Positions 26,416-34,890 of a stretch of 64,000 nt of DNA are shown here, piece after piece; position 1 is the first letter of the stretch, and every line of letters starts with the position of its first letter. The translations under genes and the position numbers were made by a program. The notes beneath the pieces were generated by a model. The model had not been told where the DNA came from and ran no database searches. It was given only the letters and a program-made list of their open reading frames with translations. The DNA is from Hymenobacter monticola. Its GTDB lineage: Bacteria > Bacteroidota > Bacteroidia > Cytophagales > Hymenobacteraceae. The DNA lies in assembly GCF_022811645.1 (NCBI RefSeq), contig NZ_CP094534.1:3906001-3970000 (forward strand), given 5' to 3'.

Positions 26416-26973
26416 ATGAAATTCACCCAGATAACGGATTCTATATTCACGGTTGAGGATTTTCTGACCCGGCAGGAGTGCCTGGAAAACCTCGTGCTCA
26501 GCGAAAAAATTGGGTATGAGCTGGCCAAAGTGAACACGGCCGGCGGGGCCAGGGTGCGGACGGACATCCGCAACAACAACCGCGCGTTTTACAAGAGCGA
26601 GGAGCTGGCCCAAACGCTGTGGGAGAAGCTCCAACCTTTTGTGCCGCAGCAGCTGGGGCACAGCCACCCCATCGGCCTCAACGAGCTGTTTCGGTTTTAC
26701 CGCTACCAGCGCGGGCACCAATTCAAGGGCCATTTCGACGAAAGCTACATCCGCAACGAGCGCGAGGCCAGCTACTTCACCTTCATGGTGTACCTGAACG
26801 ACAATTTCCAGGGCGGCGACACCACGTTTCGGGGGCTGCGCATTCAGCCCCGACAGGGCATGGCGCTCATTTTTTTGCATAGCCTTTTCCACGAAGGCAG
26901 CGAGGTGACGCAGGGCGTGAAATACGTGCTGCGCTCGGACGTGATGTACCGGACGGAGGAAGCTGTTATCTAG
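26416..26973 (+). CDS. 2-oxoglutarate/Fe(II)-dependent oxygenase (prolyl hydroxylase-like)
   Basis: From ATG 26416 this is 185 residues. The double-stranded beta-helix iron site is visible as HFDES (His106, Asp108) with a distal His, most likely His159 in LFHEGSEV. Lys169 or Arg173 (GVKYVLRSDVMY) is the likely 2-oxoglutarate binder. FRFYRYQRGHQFKGH and MVYLNDNFQGGDTTF are typical of the P4Hc class. It acts on a protein or small-molecule substrate that cannot be predicted. It is preceded by a hairpin and a candidate TTACCTTG promoter element. The next gene starts about 30 bp later on the same strand with different base composition. Confidence 0.88.
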   Translation: MKFTQITDSIFTVEDFLTRQECLENLVLSEKIGYELAKVNTAGGARVRTDIRNNNRAFYKSEELAQTLWEKLQPFVPQQLGHSHPIGLNELFRFYRYQRGHQFKGHFDESYIRNEREASYFTFMVYLNDNFQGGDTTFRGLRIQPRQGMALIFLHSLFHEGSEVTQGVKYVLRSDVMYRTEEAVI

Positions 26974-27003
26974 TTATTTTATTAATTATTAGTGAAACGT
27001 CAA

Positions 27004-27624
27004 ATGACAATTATTGAAAGACTTCACAAAGCCATCCAATGGCAATTGCCATTAAATGAGCAGTTGGCCACTATGGCTCAGTTTGACAGTATCACGGATG
27101 CAGAAATTGAACAGTTGTTTGATGAGCATAAGTCGTTCGAAGTAGGGTACTTGCTTGAGTACCTAGGACCTGTAAAACTCCAAAAATATCTGCCGCAATT
27201 CCTTCAATTCCTTCAGGATATTAATTGGTCTAGTGCGGGTGGGGCAGCAAGAATGCTTCGCGCGGCTGGTGAGATGGCAGTGCCCGAGGTTAGGCGAATA
27301 TTCAGGGAAGAAGACGATTCCTGGTGGAATTACTGGCTAATTCTGAATGTGGTGGGTTTTTGGAAAACCGAAGTTGTCGCCAGCCTCAAACCAGACCTGT
27401 TATATCTTATTGATAATCCTGACAATGTAGGGACTGGTACTTATGCATTTAAGATTGTAAATGAGCACAACCTGCTAGATAAAGAGGGAAGGGATGGGCT
27501 CTATCAGCAATTGCGTAAAGATTATGAGTTGATGCCTCCTGATAAGTGGAGCGGTGGTAAATGGCCAACGCATCGGGCTAGCTTGATTGCGGAATTGGAT
27601 GAGGTGAAGCAAGAAGTGTCTTAG
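27004..27624 (+). CDS. DUF5071-like protein
   Basis: From ATG 27004 this is 206 residues; a GTG at 26992 in the same frame is possible. The middle part LGPVKLQKYLPQFLQFLQDINWSSAGG and EVRRIFREEDDSWWNYWLILNVV fits DUF5071, a helical-repeat-like family of unknown role. The gene is clearly more AT-rich than its neighbours, suggesting later arrival. Its last 47 bp overlap the 3' end of the convergent transporter gene (27578-27624). Such genes often sit with toxin-immunity clusters, but nothing of that kind is adjacent here. Confidence 0.7.
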   Translation: MTIIERLHKAIQWQLPLNEQLATMAQFDSITDAEIEQLFDEHKSFEVGYLLEYLGPVKLQKYLPQFLQFLQDINWSSAGGAARMLRAAGEMAVPEVRRIFREEDDSWWNYWLILNVVGFWKTEVVASLKPDLLYLIDNPDNVGTGTYAFKIVNEHNLLDKEGRDGLYQQLRKDYELMPPDKWSGGKWPTHRASLIAELDEVKQEVS

Positions 27625-29884
27625 GCTTGTGCCGGTAGAAAAACAGTATCAGCAGTGGCAGCAGCGTCAGCTCGGCCACTACGCCGAAGAGCAGCGTGAG
27701 ACCGATGAGCAGGCCCACGTAGAATGTGCCGTCGAAAGACGAAAACAGTAGGGTGGAAAAGCCACCCACCAGGATGAGTGAGGTGACGATGACCGCCTTG
27801 CCGGCCAGCAGGTAAGTATGCTTCACGGCTTTAAATAAATTAGACTCGTGGGCGAGGGTGAGGCGCAACTTGCTGATGAAGTGAATGGTATCATCGACGG
27901 CAATGCCGAAGGCGATGGTGAAGATGATGCTGGTGCTCACCTTCATGCTCACGCCGGACAGGCCCATCACGCCGGCCACGATGAGGATGGGCACGAGGTT
28001 GGGAATGAGCACCACCACCGTCATGCGCAACGACCGGAACAGCGCCAGCACGATGAGCGTGACCATCACAATGTCGATGCTCATGCCGGTTATCATGTTC
28101 AACGTGAGGTTCTCGTTGTTCTTGTCAATCAGGTTGCTGGAGCCGGTGAGGCGGGTGCGCAGTACCGTGCTGTCGATGCGGGTGCGCAGGTAGCGGCGCA
28201 GGTTGTCGTTGAGGGCATCGGCGCGGATGCTGCCCACGTCGGCCATGCGGCCGGTGAGGCGGCCAGCCGTGCCGTCGGGCAGGGCCAGGGCGCTGAACTC
28301 GGGCTTTTTGCGGAAGAGCTTGAGCTTGCCGCGCAGACGGGCCAGTTCCACGGAGTCGGCCGGGAGGCGGTACTCGGCCAGGCCGCCGCCGTTCAGGGCC
28401 TTGCGCACCGATTTCACCAGCGTGACGGGCGAGGCAGCGAAGCGCAGGCCGTAGGTGCGCTGCAGGTAACCTTCAATCTGCTCGGTCTGGCGCAGCACGT
28501 CCAGGTCGTAGATGTCGCGCCCGCCGGCTGGCTTCAGCTCCAGTTCAAAGGGACGCACGCCGGCAAACTTCTGCTCAAAAAAGGCGAAATCGAGCCGCAC
28601 GGGGTCGTTTTTGGAAAGGTCATCGAGCAGCGAGGAATTGATGCGGACCCGCGTAGCCAGGCCGAAAGACGCGGCAATGACCAGGCCGCTCACCGCAAAA
28701 ATCAGCCGCCGCCGCACCAGTACCGTGCGAAACAGGCGGCCCAGCACGCCGTCCCAGCTGTGGCCCTGCTGGCGCGGCACCCGCAACTGGGGCTTGCGCA
28801 GCAGCAACAGCAGCGCCGGCAGCAGCGTGAAGCTGAGCACGAAGGCCAGCAGCACCGCAATGCCGGTGAAGAGCCCGAAGTTGTAAATCGGCCGGATAGT
28901 GCTGGTCATCAGCGTGAAAAAGCCCAGGCTGGTGGTCAGTGCCGACAACCCCGAGCCGAACCCCGATTCCTTGAGCGTAACCCGTAGGGCGTCTTTTTTG
29001 CTGGCACCGTAGCCCAGCTCGCTCACGTAGCGCGTGATGATGTGCACGGTATCGGAAGTGCCCACTACGAACATCATCACCGGCAGCAGGGCCGTCATCA
29101 GGTCGATGCTCACGTCGCAGGCACCCATCACGCCCAGGCCCCACAAAATGGCCCCCAATACCACCACCAGCGGCAGCACTACGCCCCACCAGGTTCGAAA
29201 TGTGAACCAAAGCAGGCCCGTGACCAGCAGCACCGAGAGGCTCATGAACACGGCCAGCTCCCATTGCAGCCTATCCACAAACACCGACTGCGCCACGGCG
29301 CGGCCGGCGAAGTGATAGTCTTTTTCGGCGAATTTCAGCTGGGCCAGGCTGGCCCGAAGTGAAGCCAGCAGTGAGTCGCCGGGCGGCTTTTTGAGGTCGG
29401 GCGTGGTTTGGATGACCAGCGCCACGGCCCGGGCATCGGGGCTGAAAACGTTGCCGACGAGGCCGGGTGTGCGGTATATCAGCGCGGAATCCTGGGCGCG
29501 GCGGGCGGGTTCGTCGGGGTGCAGGTAGGGCAGGTTGAAAAAGCCCAGGCCTTCGACGACCGGGTTTGAGATGGTGGTGGGGGAGGTGACGGCCACCACG
29601 TGCCGCTCGCGCCGGGCCAGCTGCGTAAGCGAGTCGACGCGTTGAATGAAATCGGGTGCAAACACCGTCTGGCCGGCGGGCGCTTCCAGGCCCAGCAGCA
29701 GGTAGTCGTTGTCGTTGCCGAAGCGGCGGGTGTAGCCCTGGTAGTAGTCCAGGTCGGGGTCGCCCGCGGGGTAGAAGTCGTTGAAATTGTAATTGAAGCG
29801 CAATTGCGCCACGTAATAGGCGCTGAGGGCGGACAACAGCCCGAGCACAAGCAGGGCCAGATAAGCAGTACGACGAAGGGGCAT
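27578..29884 (-). CDS. RND/MMPL family exporter (SSD-containing)
   Basis: A 768-residue inner-membrane protein with the RND two-fold layout: a first membrane helix (AYLALLVLGLLSALSAYYVA), a large periplasmic loop to about residue 210, five to six helices, a second loop (430-600) and six more helices. MMPL/SSD signatures include VGTSDTVHIITRYVSELGYG, GLSALTTSLGFFTL, FTIAFGIAVDDTIHFISKLR and SLILVGGFSTLLFSSF. It likely moves lipids or hydrophobic compounds using the proton gradient. No membrane-fusion partner is adjacent. Its C-terminal tail (KTLLASPHPIPQSS) overlaps the convergent DUF5071 gene. Confidence 0.88.
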   Translation of the reverse strand: MPLRRTAYLALLVLGLLSALSAYYVAQLRFNYNFNDFYPAGDPDLDYYQGYTRRFGNDNDYLLLGLEAPAGQTVFAPDFIQRVDSLTQLARRERHVVAVTSPTTISNPVVEGLGFFNLPYLHPDEPARRAQDSALIYRTPGLVGNVFSPDARAVALVIQTTPDLKKPPGDSLLASLRASLAQLKFAEKDYHFAGRAVAQSVFVDRLQWELAVFMSLSVLLVTGLLWFTFRTWWGVVLPLVVVLGAILWGLGVMGACDVSIDLMTALLPVMMFVVGTSDTVHIITRYVSELGYGASKKDALRVTLKESGFGSGLSALTTSLGFFTLMTSTIRPIYNFGLFTGIAVLLAFVLSFTLLPALLLLLRKPQLRVPRQQGHSWDGVLGRLFRTVLVRRRLIFAVSGLVIAASFGLATRVRINSSLLDDLSKNDPVRLDFAFFEQKFAGVRPFELELKPAGGRDIYDLDVLRQTEQIEGYLQRTYGLRFAASPVTLVKSVRKALNGGGLAEYRLPADSVELARLRGKLKLFRKKPEFSALALPDGTAGRLTGRMADVGSIRADALNDNLRRYLRTRIDSTVLRTRLTGSSNLIDKNNENLTLNMITGMSIDIVMVTLIVLALFRSLRMTVVVLIPNLVPILIVAGVMGLSGVSMKVSTSIIFTIAFGIAVDDTIHFISKLRLTLAHESNLFKAVKHTYLLAGKAVIVTSLILVGGFSTLLFSSFDGTFYVGLLIGLTLLFGVVAELTLLPLLILFFYRHKPKTLLASPHPIPQSS

Positions 29885-29997
29885 TAGGGAAACGAAGCAG
29901 GCGGCGGGCGTGAGGACTTCCGGCGGAGGTACGCAGCGTGCCGGAATTTGAACGAGCCGTTGTATCTTTCAGCTACGAACTCAACAACCATCCAACC

Positions 29998-30240
29998 ATG
30001 AAAAAGTCCCTGCTTGCCCTCGCCCTGTTTGCCGTTGCCGGCACCACCGCCTTCGCCCACGACGGCCACGACAAAGACGGTAAAAAAGGCAAGAAAGCCG
30101 TTTGCTCCACCGAAGCGAAAGCCTCTTGCTCCAAAGACATGAAGGGCAGCATGGCCGGCGGCCATTCCTGCTGCATGAAAGGTGGCAAAACGGCCGCCGC
30201 CCCGGCTCCCGCCAAGGCGGAAGTAGCCGTGAAGCAATAA
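29998..30240 (+). CDS. Small secreted Cys/His-rich peptide, probable metal binder
   Basis: An 80-residue product with a signal peptide (MKKSLLALALFAVAGTTAFA) and a mature part starting HDGHDKDGKKGKKAVC. Five cysteines occur, including CSTEAKASC and HSCCMKGG, with histidines and methionines nearby: a soft-metal ligand set. The tail is Ala/Pro-rich. It is probably periplasmic and binds copper or a similar ion. It faces an HMA protein and a TonB receptor across a terminator and repeat. I know no named family. Confidence 0.8.
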   Translation: MKKSLLALALFAVAGTTAFAHDGHDKDGKKGKKAVCSTEAKASCSKDMKGSMAGGHSCCMKGGKTAAAPAPAKAEVAVKQ

Positions 30241-30277
30241 GTTGCGTCCGGCTTCGGCCGCGAAACCTGACAAAAGC

Positions 30278-30314
30278 AAAAAGCCCCGCCAGACGATTCC
30301 GGCGGGGCTTTTTG
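30278..30314 (+). terminator. Rho-independent terminator after the Cys/His-rich peptide gene
   Basis: aaaaagccccgcc pairs with ggcggggcttttt across a 10-base loop, and T residues follow. It is 38 bp past the stop at 30240. The sequence would also work for the opposite strand. Confidence 0.85.
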
Positions 30315-30340
30315 ATTGGTTGACGAGGCCGTTGGAGATT

Positions 30341-30447
30341 CCGGAACGACGTAGGGGCGGGGCTTGCCCCCGCCCGGCTGTTCGCGCCGGCTCAACGATT
30401 TTGTTCAACGATGGGCGGGGGCAAGCCCCGCCCCTACGTCGTTCCGG
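30341..30447. repeat. Palindromic repeat, gtaggggcgggg family, extended arms
   Basis: The arms extend beyond the usual gtag end: ccggaacgacgtaggggcgg on the left and the reverse complement ending gtcgttccgg on the right. The centre contains cgattttgttcaacg. Confidence 0.9.
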
Positions 30448-30499
30448 ATGCGTCCACAAAATCCGTGGAATCCGTAAAATCCGAGCGAATCCGTGGTCC

Positions 30500-30886
30500 T
30501 TAGTGCACGGCGTTGGTTTTCTTGCAGCAGTCGGGCAGGCGGTTGTAGGCGCGGGCGTCGGCGGTGAGGTCGTCGGCGTCGTAGCCGGTTTTCTGCACGG
30601 CCGTGCGCAGGGCGGCGGGCGTGGTTTTGTCAGCCTTATAGGTGACGGTCACGACCTGCGACGGCACATCAAGCACGGCGCTTTGCACGCCTTTCTCGTA
30701 GGCCAGGCTTTTCTCAATGCGGGCTTTGCACATGTCACACACAGCCGAGGTTTTAAACTTAGCCGTGGCCAGGCCGTTGGCCGAAGCCTGGGCAACTGCC
30801 GGCGCTGTTGTGGCGGGGGCCTGGGCCTGGGCCGAGATGCTGAGCAGCGACAAAAACGAAAGCGACAGCGGGAGGAAGAATTTCAT
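30500..30886 (-). CDS. Secreted HMA (heavy-metal-associated) domain protein
   Basis: A 128-residue product with a signal peptide (FLPLSLSFLSLLSISAQA) and one HMA domain from about residue 40: TAKFKTSAVCDMCKARIEKSL holds the metal-binding Cys50 and Cys53, and VTVTYKADKTTPAALRTAVQKTGYDADD completes the ferredoxin-like fold. The C-terminus has a further Cys pair (LPDCCKKTN). It likely carries copper(I) in the periplasm. It lies 81 bp downstream of the TonB receptor on the same strand, so it is probably in one operon with it. Confidence 0.9.
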   Translation of the reverse strand: MKFFLPLSLSFLSLLSISAQAQAPATTAPAVAQASANGLATAKFKTSAVCDMCKARIEKSLAYEKGVQSAVLDVPSQVVTVTYKADKTTPAALRTAVQKTGYDADDLTADARAYNRLPDCCKKTNAVH

Positions 30887-30966
30887 AATCGAAGATTAAA
30901 AGCGGGTGACGGCAGCCTAACAAAATTGCTGCCGGAAAAATTTGGAGGAAGCTCTGGCTTGCGGTC

Positions 30967-33357
30967 TTATTCTATGCGGTAGCGCAGGCCCGCGTAAGTC
31001 AGGCGGCCGTACACCGGGCCCCACACCATGGCCGCGTCGAACGTCGGACCAAAGGGGGTGGCGGCTCCTTCAATGGGATTGGGCTGACGATAGTTCGTTA
31101 GATTTTCTACCCCAACATAGAGGTCCAGGCGCTTGAAGCCGCGGGTGAGCTGGGCGTTGAGCAGGGCGTAGCGCGGCGTGGTTTCGGGGCGGTACTCCTG
31201 AGCCGCGCCGTGGGCGTGCGTGGCCGTGATGTGTGCCACCGGCCGCTGCCCGAACCACTGCACCGTGAAGTCGCCGCGCCACTTGTCGAAGGCGCTGGCG
31301 TAGCCCAGGTTCAGGAAGGCGCGGTGGGCAGGGGTGAGGGGCTTGGGCAGCAGCACGTTGTCGTAGGTGGTGCGCACGTCCAAGTACTTGTAGGCGCCTT
31401 TCACCTGCAAGCCTTTCAGCGGTTCCAGCTGCAGCTCGGCCTGCAGGCTACGGGCGAAGGAGCGGGCGCCCGGCGCCAGGTTGTCGAGGGTGATGAGGCT
31501 GGGCGCGGTGTACATGTCGGCCACCACCTGGTTCTGGAATTCGGTGTGGTAGTAGTCGAGCACGAAGGTGGCCGGGTGGCCCAGTGCGGTGAAGTACTGC
31601 GTGGCGCTGCCGCCCAGGTTCCAGGCCTTTTCGGGCTGCAGGTTGGGGGCGATGACGAACTCGCGGGCGCTGGCCAGCACGGCGGCGTTGTCGGCAATGG
31701 GGTTGGCCACGCGGAAGCCGCGGCCAGCGGCGGCGCGCAGCACGGTGTTCTTCAGCACGTCGTACTTCAGGTTCAGGCGGGGCGTCACCTGCCAGCCGTA
31801 GAGGTTGTGGTGGTCGGCGCGCAGGCCGGCCACCACGGTCAGGTTGCGGCTGTTCTGGTAGGTGTATTCGGCAAAGGCGCCCGGCACCAGCTCGCGGCGG
31901 GTGCGGTGCTCGCGGGCCTCCACGTCGGCTGGCGTTTCGATAATGTAGCGGCGGCCGGCGGTCAGGCGCTCGTTGTAGTTGTCGTACAAAAAGCTCAGCC
32001 CCGTGCGGTACACGTGCGCCGTATTGCCCAGCGCGCTCTGGAAGAGCAGCGTGGCCTGCCCGGTGCGCTGCCGTCCGTCGTAGCTGCGCGACGACGGGGT
32101 GGTCACGTAGTAAAACGGCTCGCTTGGGTCGTGGTCGGTGTGCAGGTTCTGGTAGCCGTAGGAATACCGCGAGGTGAAGTCGTGGTCGGTGCCCGTCAGC
32201 AGCAGGCCCAGGCTCTGAAAGGGACGCGACGGCCAGGTATAAGAAGTCTTCGCGTAGCCCGTGTAGCGGGTGGTGGCCTGCGTGGTGCCGTAGCTCTGCG
32301 TGAAGGCCTCCGCGCCCGTATCGCGGAAACCGACCTGCCCGCCTTGCCGGGTTTCGCGCAGCGCGCCCAGGCCCACTTCACTCACCCAGCCGTTGCCCGA
32401 GAGGTACTTCCACTTGTTGAATGCGTTGAACTGCGTAGCCAGCGGCAAGTCCAGGAAGCCGTCTTTGTTGCGGTCGACGCGGTTGCCGAGGTGGTCGGTG
32501 TGCAGCAGCAGCACCGTGCTCCATTTCGCATTCAGGCGGGCCGAGGTGTTGAGGTTGACGTCAAATTTGCCGAGGTCGTTGGCGTAGGCGTTGAACAGCA
32601 GCTGGTCGGTTTTCTCCGGCTCTTTCAGCTTCACGTTTATCTGGCCCGAAATGGCCTCGTAGCCGTTCACCACCGAGCCCGTGCCCTTAATGATTTCAAT
32701 GTTGTCAATCCAGGGCCCGGCCAAATAGCCCAGCCGGTAGGGGGCAGCCAGCCCGCGCAGGGCCGGCTGGTTGTCCACGGTCAGCAGCGAGTAGCTGCCG
32801 TCGAGCCCAAGCAGCTGAATCTGCTTGGCCCCGGACACAGCATCCGAGGTCGTGACCTCCACCGAGGCGTTGGTTTCGAAGCTCTCGGCCAGGTTGCAGC
32901 AGGCCGATTTGGTGAGGTCGCGGCTGGAAATGACCTGCACGTTGGCCGGCGTCAGCGACGAGTAAGCGGGCGCGCGGTCGGTCACCGTTACCTCGCCCAG
33001 CTCCTGGCCGGGGCGCAGCGCCGCCCGCAGGTAGGGGGCGCCGGTGGCCGGCACGGCCAGTGTATCGGCCCGGTACCCCAACGCTTGCACCACCAGCCGC
33101 GAGGCCGCGCGCGCCGGCCGGGTCAGCGTGAACCGCCCGGCTTCATCCGAAGTAGTGGTGATGACGGTTGCATTAGCGTCGTCAGCATCAAAGAGCCAGC
33201 GCAGCACCGCGCCGGGCAGGGGCGTGCCCTTGCCGGCTTCCGTGACTTCGCCCCGCACCGGGGCAATCGTTTGGGCCTGCGCCGCACCCGGCACCAGCCC
33301 GGCAGCTATGGTTGCCGCAAGTACAAAAGGCGGGACAATCCCGCGAATAGGTTTCAT
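30967..33357 (-). CDS. TonB-dependent receptor, probably copper-linked
   Basis: A 796-residue product with a signal peptide, an N-terminal carboxypeptidase-like beta domain (about 33-115), a plug domain (about 120-230) and a 22-strand barrel to the C-terminal ...RLTYAGLRYRIE. The plug contains SACCNLAESFETNASVEV, with a Cys-Cys pair at 153-154, typical of the Bacteroidota receptors found beside HMA and HYC_CC_PP proteins. It imports or senses a substrate across the outer membrane using TonB. Copper is inferred from the Cys pair and the neighbours. Long antisense frames opposite this gene are composition artefacts. Confidence 0.92.
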   Translation of the reverse strand: MKPIRGIVPPFVLAATIAAGLVPGAAQAQTIAPVRGEVTEAGKGTPLPGAVLRWLFDADDANATVITTTSDEAGRFTLTRPARAASRLVVQALGYRADTLAVPATGAPYLRAALRPGQELGEVTVTDRAPAYSSLTPANVQVISSRDLTKSACCNLAESFETNASVEVTTSDAVSGAKQIQLLGLDGSYSLLTVDNQPALRGLAAPYRLGYLAGPWIDNIEIIKGTGSVVNGYEAISGQINVKLKEPEKTDQLLFNAYANDLGKFDVNLNTSARLNAKWSTVLLLHTDHLGNRVDRNKDGFLDLPLATQFNAFNKWKYLSGNGWVSEVGLGALRETRQGGQVGFRDTGAEAFTQSYGTTQATTRYTGYAKTSYTWPSRPFQSLGLLLTGTDHDFTSRYSYGYQNLHTDHDPSEPFYYVTTPSSRSYDGRQRTGQATLLFQSALGNTAHVYRTGLSFLYDNYNERLTAGRRYIIETPADVEAREHRTRRELVPGAFAEYTYQNSRNLTVVAGLRADHHNLYGWQVTPRLNLKYDVLKNTVLRAAAGRGFRVANPIADNAAVLASAREFVIAPNLQPEKAWNLGGSATQYFTALGHPATFVLDYYHTEFQNQVVADMYTAPSLITLDNLAPGARSFARSLQAELQLEPLKGLQVKGAYKYLDVRTTYDNVLLPKPLTPAHRAFLNLGYASAFDKWRGDFTVQWFGQRPVAHITATHAHGAAQEYRPETTPRYALLNAQLTRGFKRLDLYVGVENLTNYRQPNPIEGAATPFGPTFDAAMVWGPVYGRLTYAGLRYRIE

Positions 33358-33453
33358 AAGGTCTGTAATTTAAGGCTTTCTGAAGCATCGGCAGCATCAG
33401 CTGCCATCCAGCCCCGTCGGCAATGAAGCCACCGGGCGCATTATCAGAAAGCC

Positions 33454-33897
33454 CTAAACCACCAGTGTGCAGGCAAAAGCCAGCAAGCCGCGTCCACCCC
33501 ACGGGGGCGGCGACGAGTCGGCCGCAAACCAGCGTGGGGCGCTGCCTACGGGCAGGGCAGCCAAATCAGGCTGCGCCCAAGCCGGCGGCGCCAGCAGCAG
33601 GGCCGGCCCCGGCAAGGGCACCAATACCTTAGCCGCCAGCTCGTGGGCCGGGGTCGTGAGCTTGTGCAGCTGCTTGCTAAAATCGCAGCAGTTGTCCTTG
33701 GCTATGGGCGCGTCGGGCGCCATGCCCGCCGTGCACCCTTGCAGCTCGGCCGCCCGCCCCGCCACCGAAAGCGCCACCGTGCTACGGCCGCTCATGCGGC
33801 AGGTCAGGCGCTGCACCGTGAGGCCCACCGAGGCGGTGAGCACCAACACGGCCAGCAACAGGCTGACGAGGCGACGGAGCAACGAAGGGCGCGACAT
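33454..33897 (-). CDS. HYC_CC_PP-like family protein
   Basis: From ATG 33897 this is 147 residues with an N-terminal membrane segment (LVSLLLAVLVLTASVGLTV). It then has TCRMSGRSTV, a Cys-Cys pair in DNCCDFSKQLHKL and LLAPPAWA, in the order of the HYC_CC_PP family, though its first motif (RLTC) departs from the usual HYC. Members accompany copper-type TonB receptors in Bacteroidota, as here: the receptor starts 97 bp downstream. The frame opens upstream to 33966, but a -7 element lies inside that extension. Function is unknown. Confidence 0.65.
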   Translation of the reverse strand: MSRPSLLRRLVSLLLAVLVLTASVGLTVQRLTCRMSGRSTVALSVAGRAAELQGCTAGMAPDAPIAKDNCCDFSKQLHKLTTPAHELAAKVLVPLPGPALLLAPPAWAQPDLAALPVGSAPRWFAADSSPPPWGGRGLLAFACTLVV

Positions 33898-33905
33898 AAC
33901 TTCTG

Positions 33906-33913
33906 CAAAGATA
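33906..33913 (-). promoter_or_regulatory. -7 element for the HYC_CC_PP-like gene
   Basis: On the minus strand TATCTTTG matches TAnnTTTG exactly. It ends 8 bp before ATG 33897, so the transcript may be nearly leaderless. No clear -33 is seen. Confidence 0.5.
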
Positions 33914-34328
33914 AACAGCACTTTCAAGGTTAATCGTGCGAAAATCGGGCGGCCGGAGTGCAACATCCTGGGAAACGTTTCTGAAACCAGCTGTCATTCA
34001 TACATGCCGGAGTCTCGACCCCGCCAGCCGTGAAGCGGCGCCACTTTGGTAGCTATTGGCACTATGAAACGCTGTAACCGCCTAGTGGCAGCATATTCAG
34101 TGAGAGTTAGTCTCGCCGCTTGGCGGCTTCAGTCTTGAGCGAATACAATACTCTGCCTGCGGGGCGCTGTTTCGCAGCCAGTTTGAATTTTGGGCAGAGA
34201 GAAATGCCTATAGAATCAACCTGACATAATGTCAAAAAGCTGTATGGGGCTTGAGTACTCTATTACTGAAAGGAAGAGAATAGCATTAAAAACGCGGCTG
34301 AAATACCCAAGAAAGCACTTTTTCTTTT
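33914..34328. other. Gene-free stretch before the dcw cluster
   Basis: About 415 bp without a coding frame. It holds a small gccgcttggcggc hairpin near 34113 and a perfect 13-bp palindrome TGACATAATGTCA at 34222-34234 that could bind a dimeric regulator. It becomes AT-rich toward mraZ. Confidence 0.5.
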
Positions 34329-34358
34329 GTGGTAGGAAATGGTAAATTGTGGTTGAAT
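34329..34358 (+). promoter_or_regulatory. Probable MraZ operator: three TGGT repeats at 10-bp spacing
   Basis: The stretch divides into GTGGTAGGAA, ATGGTAAATT and GTGGTTGAAT, with RTGGT recurring every 10 bp. MraZ proteins bind direct TGGG-type repeats with this spacing upstream of their own gene. The third repeat overlaps the -33 TTG, so binding would block transcription of mraZ and the cluster. Confidence 0.65.
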
Positions 34359-34382
34359 TTCGGATGCAGTCCCGTACATTTG
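34353..34382 (+). promoter_or_regulatory. Promoter of mraZ and the dcw cluster
   Basis: A -33 TTG at 34353-34355, a 19-bp spacer and a -7 TACATTTG at 34375-34382 match the Bacteroidota consensus TTG-N19-TAnnTTTG. The mraZ ATG follows 34 bp later. Confidence 0.75.
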
Positions 34383-34416
34383 CCTATATCGTCTTCTTTT
34401 CCGGCGATGGCTGCCC

Positions 34417-34890
34417 ATGAATCTGTTGTCCGGCGAATACGAATGCAAGCTCGACCCCAAGGGGCGGCTTGTGTTGCCGGCCAAAGTGAAAGGCAACCTG
34501 CCCGAGCAGTCCGGCAATCAACTCGTGCTTGTGCGCGGCTTCGAGCCCTGCCTGGTGCTCTACCCCCGGGCCGCGTGGCAGGTAATTCACGAAAAGGTGA
34601 TGGCGCTGGACGAGTTCAACGAGGAATACCGACAATTTCAGCGCAACTTTTTCCGGGGCATGACCGAAGTAGAGCTGGATTCCATCAGCCGGTTTATGCT
34701 GCCCCGTACCATGCTGCGCTACGCCGGCATCGAGAAAGAAGCCATTATTGTGGGCCTCGGCAACCGCTGTGAAATCTGGGACCCCGCCCGCTACGACGAG
34801 TTCCTGATTAAAGACCAACAAAGCTTTAGTAAGTTGGCCCAGAAGTTTTTGTCGGTTGAAACGCCCGCCACCAGCGGCCCTGCAGCATGA
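34417..34890 (+). CDS. mraZ: Transcriptional regulator MraZ
   Basis: A 157-residue product with two AbrB-like halves, as in the family. N-terminal YECKLDPKGRLVLPAKVK and C-terminal VELDSISRFMLPRTMLRYAGIEKEAIIVGLGNRCEIW carry the two D-x-K-G-R/L-P type motifs. MraZ binds repeats ahead of its own gene and tunes the division cluster. Its stop codon overlaps the rsmH start (ATGA), so the two are translationally coupled. It is the first gene of the cluster. Confidence 0.95.
   Translation: MNLLSGEYECKLDPKGRLVLPAKVKGNLPEQSGNQLVLVRGFEPCLVLYPRAAWQVIHEKVMALDEFNEEYRQFQRNFFRGMTEVELDSISRFMLPRTMLRYAGIEKEAIIVGLGNRCEIWDPARYDEFLIKDQQSFSKLAQKFLSVETPATSGPAA

Noticed and set aside
31210..33426. Very long plus-strand frame opposite the TonB receptor
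   Set aside because: It is antisense to a clear receptor gene, is rich in Gly/Val/His/Gln as expected from GC-rich complement, and matches no family.
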